64,000 bases of DNA from Pseudomonas sp. p1(2021b) (GTDB lineage Bacteria; Pseudomonadota; Gammaproteobacteria; Pseudomonadales; Pseudomonadaceae), in assembly GCF_020151015.1 (NCBI RefSeq), contig NZ_CP083746.1, positions 2,943,001 through 3,007,000 of the forward strand, given 5' to 3'. A model generated the notes under the pieces. That model worked only from the letters and a program-made list of their open reading frames with translations. It was not told the origin of the DNA and searched no databases. Positions 54,541-61,043 of the stretch are shown here, in pieces. Within the stretch, counting starts at the first letter, position 1. Each line of letters opens with the position of its first letter. The position numbers were made by a program, and so were the translations under genes.

Positions 54541-56288
54541 AGCTCAGGCCCCATGGAGAAGTGCAAGCGGATACCACCGTCGTCATCCAGCGCGTGGGCC
54601 AGGTCCAGGCGCAGCGGCCCGACCGGTGATACCCAACGCACGCCGATACCGACACCGGTCTTGAGGCTGGGCAGTTCCAGCGAGTTGAACGAGTTGCCCT
54701 GGTCGATGAATGTCGCCACTCGCCACTTGTCCGCCACCGAATATTGGTACTCGACACTCCCGGCCACCAGGTAGCGGCCGCCGATGCGGTCGCCATCGCT
54801 GTTCTTCGGTGACAGGCTTTGGTAATCGTAGCCACGCACGCTCTGGTCACCGCCGGCGAAGAAGCGCAACGATGGCGGGACGTTCTGCTTGTAGCCGTTG
54901 GTGGCACTGCCGCCGAACTGTACGCGCCCGAGCACGCGATGGTTCTGCCCCAGGGTGGTCAGGCCCTTGAGCAGCACGTTGCCATGCAACAGGTTGGTGT
55001 CCGACACCAGCCCGTCCTTGGCCCCCTGCAAGTCGAACTGCAGGCGATAGCCATTGTGCGGGTCGATGCGATTATCGCTGCGCAGGTAGGAGAAACTCAC
55101 GCCCGGCATCAGCAGGTTGCTCAGCCCCGAATCGTCGCCCAGCCGGTACTCCTCGCGCTGGTACTTGAGCGAGATCACCCGCTGCCAACCACTGGGCAAC
55201 TTGCTGTGCCACTCCGGGCCGACCGTCAGCAGCTTGCTCAAGGTATCGGTGCCGGCGATCTCTTCGTTCTGGTAACCACCTGCAAAGCGCAGCTTGTCGG
55301 TCAGCGGCGGGTCCAGGGGAATGTCGTACCACAGGCCAACGTTCTGCCGAGGAGCCGACAGTTCGGTCTCCCAGCCATAGCTGTGCCCCTGGGGGTTGAC
55401 CCAGTGGCGGGTCCAGTTGGCCTTGCCGCGCGGGCCGACGTCCGTCGAAAAACCCAGGCCAAGGCCCATGGTGCGTGGCTTGCGGGTTTGCAGGTGGACA
55501 TCCACCGGGATTTCTTCGTTGACAGCGGCGGTCGGCGCCGCGTCGACCCGCACGCCTTCGAAGTAGCCGCTCGATTGCAGGTCGTTGTTGAGCTCGGCGA
55601 TCAGCTCGGAATCGTAGGGGGTGCCGGGTTTGAAAGAGACCATGCGCTGCAGCAGGTCGTTGTCCAGCGGCGTATCGCCACCGAAGGTCACGGCGCCCAT
55701 GCGATAACGCGGGCCGCTCTGGTAGACGAGTTCGATGTCGGCGATGCCGGCCTGGGGGTCGATTGCCAGACGCTGGCGGGTGAAGTGGCCACTGAAGAAC
55801 CCATAGCGCGAGGCCTGGTTCTGGATCAGCCGCTTGGCATCCTCGTAGGTGCCATGGTTGAGCTGCTCGCCCGGGCGCAAGGCCTTGCTGTCAGGTATGC
55901 GAAACGCCGCGAGCTCGCTGGCCGGCCCTTCGATGCGCACGGTCACGTTGCGCAGGTGCACAGGCTCACCCGGCTCGATGTGGATGATCAGTTGCGGCGC
56001 CTTGCCCTGCGCGCTCGGCGGCTTGACCTCGGTGTCGATCTGCGCCTGGTAGTAGCCCAGGGCCTGGGCGGCCTTGCGCGCCTGTTCCTGGGCCCCACGG
56101 CTGAACCGCAACAAGGCCTCCTCGTCACGGTTCCCGAGGCTTCCGATATAGCCTTCGATATTGCTCTTGAGCGCCTTGTTGGCCGGTTTCACCCGCACCA
56201 GCAATTCGCTCTGCGCCCATACGGTGGTACTGGCGACCCAAAGAATCAGGCCCCAGCTTAGTCTTCCTGAATACGTCATGCGGCGCAT
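54537..56288 (-). CDS. tamA: Translocation and assembly module subunit TamA (Omp85 family)
   Basis: This 583-residue outer-membrane protein has a signal peptide (about residues 10-26), three POTRA-type repeats (about 27-260) and a C-terminal Omp85 barrel with motifs such as RGYDYQSLSPKN. It partners TamB. The start MRRMTYSGRLS was taken as the signal peptide start. A second ATG three codons later is equally possible. It overlaps tamB. Confidence 0.92.
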   Translation of the reverse strand: MRRMTYSGRLSWGLILWVASTTVWAQSELLVRVKPANKALKSNIEGYIGSLGNRDEEALLRFSRGAQEQARKAAQALGYYQAQIDTEVKPPSAQGKAPQLIIHIEPGEPVHLRNVTVRIEGPASELAAFRIPDSKALRPGEQLNHGTYEDAKRLIQNQASRYGFFSGHFTRQRLAIDPQAGIADIELVYQSGPRYRMGAVTFGGDTPLDNDLLQRMVSFKPGTPYDSELIAELNNDLQSSGYFEGVRVDAAPTAAVNEEIPVDVHLQTRKPRTMGLGLGFSTDVGPRGKANWTRHWVNPQGHSYGWETELSAPRQNVGLWYDIPLDPPLTDKLRFAGGYQNEEIAGTDTLSKLLTVGPEWHSKLPSGWQRVISLKYQREEYRLGDDSGLSNLLMPGVSFSYLRSDNRIDPHNGYRLQFDLQGAKDGLVSDTNLLHGNVLLKGLTTLGQNHRVLGRVQFGGSATNGYKQNVPPSLRFFAGGDQSVRGYDYQSLSPKNSDGDRIGGRYLVAGSVEYQYSVADKWRVATFIDQGNSFNSLELPSLKTGVGIGVRWVSPVGPLRLDLAHALDDDGGIRLHFSMGPEL

Positions 56289-56331
56289 GCTACCAGAGGC
56301 GGGCCCTCCAGGGTGTCGCTCGGTGAGCGGA

Positions 56332-56982
56332 TCATGCAATGTCCGACCCTGGCGAGACCGGCTGCGGGCGGAAAAACACCCGTTCGCGAATAGGGCCGAC
56401 GGCGATTTCTCCCGCTTGCTGATAGCCCTGGCGCTGGTAGAACGCCAGGGAATGCGCATTTCCGGTGTTGAGTACCACGCCTGCGCAACCAGGTGCTTCG
56501 GCGCACCATTGATGCACAGCTTGTAACAATTGTTCGCCGTAGCGCTGCCCCTGGAATTGCGGCTGCACCCCGAGCAACGACAGTACATGCACCTTGCCCT
56601 GGGGCAGGCAGGTCGCCAAGGCCGCCTGAAAATCCAGATAACGGCGGGTACAGCCTACGCCCGTACCCAGGACCATGCGCAGACGCCATGCCCAACTGTC
56701 GTCCACGCCCAGGCGCCGGGTCGGTGGCACGATCAGCGCCACCCCGACCAAGCGGTCATCGATCAGCAAGCCAATGGCAGGCAGCTGCAAGTGAAAATGC
56801 TGGCCTACCCAGGCCCGCAACATTGCCCGCAGGCGTCGCTCGTAGCCCGGCCGCTGCGCTTCGAGCACATAGGCGAAAGTAGGGTCATGGCGGTAGGCAT
56901 GATAGAGCACTGAGCGGACGTCGCCACGATAACCGTCATCCAGCTGGCAGATGCGAACTGGCTCGGCGTTGACGTCGGGCAT
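56332..56982 (-). CDS. GNAT-family N-acetyltransferase
   Basis: This 216-residue protein has a GNAT fold with the acetyl-CoA binding loop in LSLLGVQPQFQGQRYGEQLL and the C-terminal segment HSLAFYQRQGYQQAGE. The acceptor is unknown. An AAAGGA site precedes the ATG. It lies 43 bases upstream of tamA on the same strand. Confidence 0.87.
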   Translation of the reverse strand: MPDVNAEPVRICQLDDGYRGDVRSVLYHAYRHDPTFAYVLEAQRPGYERRLRAMLRAWVGQHFHLQLPAIGLLIDDRLVGVALIVPPTRRLGVDDSWAWRLRMVLGTGVGCTRRYLDFQAALATCLPQGKVHVLSLLGVQPQFQGQRYGEQLLQAVHQWCAEAPGCAGVVLNTGNAHSLAFYQRQGYQQAGEIAVGPIRERVFFRPQPVSPGSDIA

Positions 56983-57138
56983 TGCGAGATCCTTTTGAAA
57001 TTACCGTGATATAGCGGAGCAAACGCCGTGCCATACACCGTGTCTTCGGTACATTAGCAGCGCAGGCTGGAAGGTGCCATGCTGGCAGCGGGGGCGGATG
57101 TCGGATAGCATCCCAATTTTTGTCAGGATTGTCTTTTC

Positions 57139-57951
57139 ATGAAGATCGTCTCGTTCAACATCAACGGCCTGCGCGCGCGCCCGCACCAACTGGCAGCGCT
57201 GATCGAAAAGCACCAGCCGGACGTGATTGGCCTGCAGGAAACCAAGGTCAGCGACGATCAGTTCCCGTTGGCTGATGTCCAGGCCCTGGGTTATCACGTG
57301 CACTACCATGGCCAGAAGGGCCATTACGGCGTAGCCCTGTTGTCGCGGCGCGAACCGCTGGACCTGTTCAAGGGCTTCGCCAACGACGAGGAAGATGCAC
57401 AGCGGCGTTTCATCTGGGGCACCTTCGCCGATGCGCACGGCACGCCCATCACCGTCATGAATGGCTACTTCCCGCAGGGCGAAAGCCGCGACCACCCCAC
57501 CAAGTTCCCGGCCAAGCAGCGCTTCTACAGCGACTTGCAAGGTCTGCTGGAAGGTCAGTTCAGCAGCGATCAGCCGCTGCTGGTGATGGGCGACATGAAC
57601 ATCTCGCCCCAGGACTGCGACATCGGCATCGGTGCGGACAACGCCAAACGTTGGCTGCGCACCGGCAAATGCAGCTTCCTGCCGGAGGAGCGCGAATGGC
57701 TGGAGCGGCTCAAGGGTTGGGGGTTGGTCGACAGTTTCCGACACTTGCATCCTGAAGTGGCCGACCGCTTCAGCTGGTTCGACTATCGCAGCCGTGGGTT
57801 CGAGGATGAGCCCAAGCGGGGGCTGCGGATCGACCTGATCATGGCGTCCCAAGGGCTGGTACCACGGCTCAAGGCGGCGGGTGTCGATTATGAACTGCGC
57901 GCGATGGAGAAGCCTTCCGATCACGCGCCGATCTGGCTGGAGCTCGCTTGA
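57139..57951 (+). CDS. xthA: Exodeoxyribonuclease III / AP endonuclease
   Basis: This 270-residue metal-dependent nuclease of the exonuclease III family acts at abasic sites. The motifs [28 protein letters not shown] and the final [11 protein letters not shown] are all present. It is transcribed alone, divergent from the GNAT gene. Confidence 0.95.
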   Translation: MKIVSFNINGLRARPHQLAALIEKHQPDVIGLQETKVSDDQFPLADVQALGYHVHYHGQKGHYGVALLSRREPLDLFKGFANDEEDAQRRFIWGTFADAHGTPITVMNGYFPQGESRDHPTKFPAKQRFYSDLQGLLEGQFSSDQPLLVMGDMNISPQDCDIGIGADNAKRWLRTGKCSFLPEEREWLERLKGWGLVDSFRHLHPEVADRFSWFDYRSRGFEDEPKRGLRIDLIMASQGLVPRLKAAGVDYELRAMEKPSDHAPIWLELA

Positions 57952-58007
57952 GCCTGTAGACGATGTCCGCCGCAGCGGCTTCGGTGCCTTAAGCGAACAA
58001 GCAAGCG

Positions 58008-58385
58008 TTACTGTAAAAGCCTCTGGATCTGTTCGCGCAGGCTGTCCAGGTCGAACGGCTTGGCCAAAATGGGGGCCTTGCGCGCAATCGGGCTTTGGCT
58101 TTCAAGGATCTCGGCTGGATACCCGCTGATGAAGATCACCTTCAGGTCAGGCCGCAACTTGACGGCCGGCTCGGCGATGTCCACCCCCGAGATCCCGCCC
58201 GGCAGGCGAAAGTCCGTGACCATCAAGTCCAGGTGCGGCTTGCTCGCCAGGATGGCGAACGCCTGCTCGCCGTCCTCGGCCACCAATACGTGGTAGCCCT
58301 CCCCGGCGAGGTAATCGCGCAGGATCATGCGAATCGCCGGTTCATCCTCGACGACCAGTACCACATCTTGTGCATCTTCACTCAT
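58008..58385 (-). CDS. Single-domain response regulator
   Basis: This 125-residue lone receiver domain has the acidic pocket (VVEDEPAI), phospho-Asp in LMVTDFRLPGG, Thr/Ser position in FISGYP and Lys in LAKPFDL. No output domain is present, so it likely passes phosphate to, or accepts it from, the neighbouring kinases. It ends the five-gene signalling operon, 44 bases after the receiver-kinase gene. Confidence 0.92.
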   Translation of the reverse strand: MSEDAQDVVLVVEDEPAIRMILRDYLAGEGYHVLVAEDGEQAFAILASKPHLDLMVTDFRLPGGISGVDIAEPAVKLRPDLKVIFISGYPAEILESQSPIARKAPILAKPFDLDSLREQIQRLLQ

Positions 58386-58429
58386 GACTTCGCCTTGGAA
58401 TTCAATAGGTTGGCCATCAGACCCCAGGC

Positions 58430-59656
58430 TTAGGCAGAGGTTGCCTGCGCCTGGTCGCTTTGCAGTCGTGCAGCCGCCAACGGCAGGCACAGGCTGAAGG
58501 TTGCACCCTTGCCCTCCTCGCTGTCGACCCGGATATGCCCACCATGGGCCTGGACGATCTGCTCGGAAATATACAGCCCCAACCCCAGCCCCCCACTGGC
58601 CTGCTGCGCCGCGACCCGTTCGAACTGCTGGAAGATCCGCTGCTGATTGGCGGCACTGATACCGATCCCCTGGTCCTGGACCTGCACCCAAGCCCTACCG
58701 CCCTGCTCGAACACCCGAACTCGCACCGGTCGCCGCTCACCATAGCGCAGCGCATTGGACAGCAGATTGGCCACCACCTGCTCGATACGAAATTCATCCC
58801 ACTCTCCCGGTAACGCCTCGCAGCGCTCCAGTTCGATATGAGTGTCGAAGGCTGCGGCCTGGGCGGTGAAGTTCTCCACCAGCCCCCGCACCAACTGACC
58901 GAGGTCGAACGCCTTGGGCCGTATCGACAACTTGCCGGTGCGGATGCGCGAGACATCGAGCATGTCCTCGATCAGGCGGATCAGGCTGTTGATCTGGCGC
59001 TCGTCACGCTCGACCATGGCCTGCAGGCGATCCGGGGTAAAGGCGTCGAGGTTGCCCTTGGCCAAGTGCATCTTGCGCAGCTGGGTCTCGAGGATCAGGC
59101 CATTGAGCGGTGTGCGTACCTCGTGTGAGACGATCGACATGAAGTCGTCACGCATGCGGACCGCGCGCTCGAGCTCGCCCCGCGCCACCTCGAGCTCGGC
59201 CAACAATTGCGCCTGCTCCTGGCGACTGTGCTCCAGCGCCTCCAATTGACGCCCCAAGGCCTTGCGCTGGCGGAACAGGTCGACGAACACCGAGACCTTG
59301 CTCTTGACCGCCAGGGTATCGAGCGGCTTGTGCAGAAAATCCACCGCACCGCTCTCGTACCCTTTGAAGGCATAGTTCATTTCACGGGCTGCGGCACTGA
59401 CGAACACGATCGGAATGTTCTTGGTCTTTTCCGTGCCACGCATCAGTTCGGCCAGCTCGAAACCGTTCATGCCCGGCATCTGCACATCGAGGATGGCCAG
59501 GGCGAACTCATGTTCGAGCAACAGCGACAGCGCCTGTTCGGCAGACTGGGCCTGGTGCACTTCGCGGTCCTCGCCCTGGATCAGGGCATCGAGGGCCAGC
59601 AGGTTTTCCGGCAGGTCGTCGACGATCAGCAGTTTGGCGATGATATTGCTTAGCAT
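58430..59656 (-). CDS. Cytoplasmic hybrid: N-terminal receiver plus histidine kinase
   Basis: This 408-residue soluble protein has a receiver domain (about residues 8-125, phospho-Asp in LAILDVQMPGMNG), a coiled-coil linker, HisKA (about 170-235, IVSHEVRTPLNGL) and HATPase_c (about 280-390, N-box VVANLLSNALRYGE). The receiver-then-kinase order is that of a response-regulated kinase. Its ATG overlaps the cheB stop by seven bases. Confidence 0.92.
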   Translation of the reverse strand: MLSNIIAKLLIVDDLPENLLALDALIQGEDREVHQAQSAEQALSLLLEHEFALAILDVQMPGMNGFELAELMRGTEKTKNIPIVFVSAAAREMNYAFKGYESGAVDFLHKPLDTLAVKSKVSVFVDLFRQRKALGRQLEALEHSRQEQAQLLAELEVARGELERAVRMRDDFMSIVSHEVRTPLNGLILETQLRKMHLAKGNLDAFTPDRLQAMVERDERQINSLIRLIEDMLDVSRIRTGKLSIRPKAFDLGQLVRGLVENFTAQAAAFDTHIELERCEALPGEWDEFRIEQVVANLLSNALRYGERRPVRVRVFEQGGRAWVQVQDQGIGISAANQQRIFQQFERVAAQQASGGLGLGLYISEQIVQAHGGHIRVDSEEGKGATFSLCLPLAAARLQSDQAQATSA

Positions 59657-60225
59657 GCGCTGGGTTCCAGGGTCGCGAGCAGTTGCCCGATACCACTCAG
59701 GGAAAGGATATGGTCGGGCTGGTGCAGGGCCAGTGCGGCCTCCGGCATCAGTGCGACCTGTGCGTCGCGAGGGTCCTGGACCACGGTCCGGCCTCCGCTG
59801 TTCTTGATGTGCAGCAGCCCCTGGGCGCCATCTTCGTTGGCCCCGGTGAGCAGCACGCCGAGCAGGCCAGGGCCGTAGGCATCGGCCGCCGACTGGAACA
59901 GGAAATCGATCGCCGGACGAGAGAAATGCACCGCCTCCTCCTGGCTCAACGACAGGCTGCGGTCGCGCTCCACCGACAGGTGGTAGCCCGGCCCGGCCAC
60001 ATAGATCCACCCGGGCTCGATACGCGCTTTGTCGCAGGCCTCGCAGACCGGCCGACGCAGCCGCCGCTGCAGCACCTCGGCCAGTTGACTGTGGCGGTCG
60101 TCAGGCAGGTGCAGGACACACAACACCGGGATGGCAAAGCGCTCCGGCAGTGCGCCAAGCACCGCGAACAACGCCGCGACGCCACCCGCGGAGGCGCCGA
60201 TGACCACCGCCTGTACACCGTTCAT
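59650..60225 (-). CDS. CheB-type methylesterase without receiver domain
   Basis: This 191-residue stand-alone CheB catalytic domain has the nucleophile Ser in IGASAGGVAAL, a His in CVLHLPDDRHSQ and the Asp loop in LTGANEDGAQGL. It removes methyl groups from Glu residues of signalling helices. No N-terminal receiver is fused. The lone receiver at the end of the operon may replace it. It overlaps cheR and the receiver-kinase gene. Confidence 0.92.
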   Translation of the reverse strand: MNGVQAVVIGASAGGVAALFAVLGALPERFAIPVLCVLHLPDDRHSQLAEVLQRRLRRPVCEACDKARIEPGWIYVAGPGYHLSVERDRSLSLSQEEAVHFSRPAIDFLFQSAADAYGPGLLGVLLTGANEDGAQGLLHIKNSGGRTVVQDPRDAQVALMPEAALALHQPDHILSLSGIGQLLATLEPSAC

Positions 60226-61043
60226 GACTTACGGTAGATCCGTTCGGGCCGCATCAGTGCCTCGAATCGGTCGCTGTAGACGGAAAAATCCACCGACTCC
60301 TTGCTGCCCAGGACCAGAAAGCCACGGTGACACAACGATTCATGGAACAGACCCAAGGCGCGATCCTGCAACTGCTTGTTGAAATAGATCAACACGTTGC
60401 GGCAGGACACCAGCTGTGTCTCGGAGAACACGCTGTCGGTGGCCAGGCTATGGTCGGCGAAGGTCACGTTGTCGCGCAGGCTGCTGTCCATGATGGCGTT
60501 GCCGTAGGCTGCGGTGTAGTACTCGGCGAAATCCCGGCGACCACCGGCCTGGCGGTAGTTTTCGGCATAGGCCTGCATGTCGTGCATCGCATAGATGCCT
60601 TGCTTGGCCTTTTCCAGCGAGTACGGGTTGATGTCGGTGGCATAGAGGATGGTGCGCTCGAGCAACCCTTCCTCGCGTAGCAGGATGGCCATGGAATATA
60701 CCTCCTCGCCCGTACTGCAGCCTGCGATCCACACCTTGAGCGACGGCCAGGTGCGCAGCAGCGGTACCACTTCATTACGCAACGCGAGGAAATGCCCAGG
60801 GTCGCGGAACATCTCGCTGACCGGAATCGTCAGGTACTGCAGCAGTTGCATGAACATGCTCGGGTCGTGCAACACCCGCTCCTGCAACGCCGAGATCGTG
60901 GGACAGTCGAATTGCCGCACGGCATGCAGGATCCGGCGCTTGATCGAAGCGCCGGAATAGTCGCGGAAATCGTAGCTGTACTTGAGGTAGATCGCCTCGA
61001 TCAGCAGCCGGATCTCGATGTCGGTACTACGTTCGCTAGTCAA
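60222..61043 (-). CDS. CheR-type protein methyltransferase
   Basis: This 273-residue SAM-dependent glutamate methyltransferase has an N-terminal all-alpha domain and the SAM-binding motif VWIAGCSTGEEVYS. SCRNVLIYFNKQLQDRAL, typical of CheR, is also present. It starts at a TTG (61043) that overlaps the upstream kinase stop as TTGA, an unusual start that suits coupled translation. In this operon its target is probably the hybrid kinase or a chemoreceptor not encoded here. Confidence 0.9.
   Translation of the reverse strand: MTSERSTDIEIRLLIEAIYLKYSYDFRDYSGASIKRRILHAVRQFDCPTISALQERVLHDPSMFMQLLQYLTIPVSEMFRDPGHFLALRNEVVPLLRTWPSLKVWIAGCSTGEEVYSMAILLREEGLLERTILYATDINPYSLEKAKQGIYAMHDMQAYAENYRQAGGRRDFAEYYTAAYGNAIMDSSLRDNVTFADHSLATDSVFSETQLVSCRNVLIYFNKQLQDRALGLFHESLCHRGFLVLGSKESVDFSVYSDRFEALMRPERIYRKS

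Noticed and set aside
53092..54774. A 560-codon open frame opposite tamB and the start of the tamA overlap
   Set aside because: Mirror frame of a well-supported gene, with Gln/Leu-rich low complexity.
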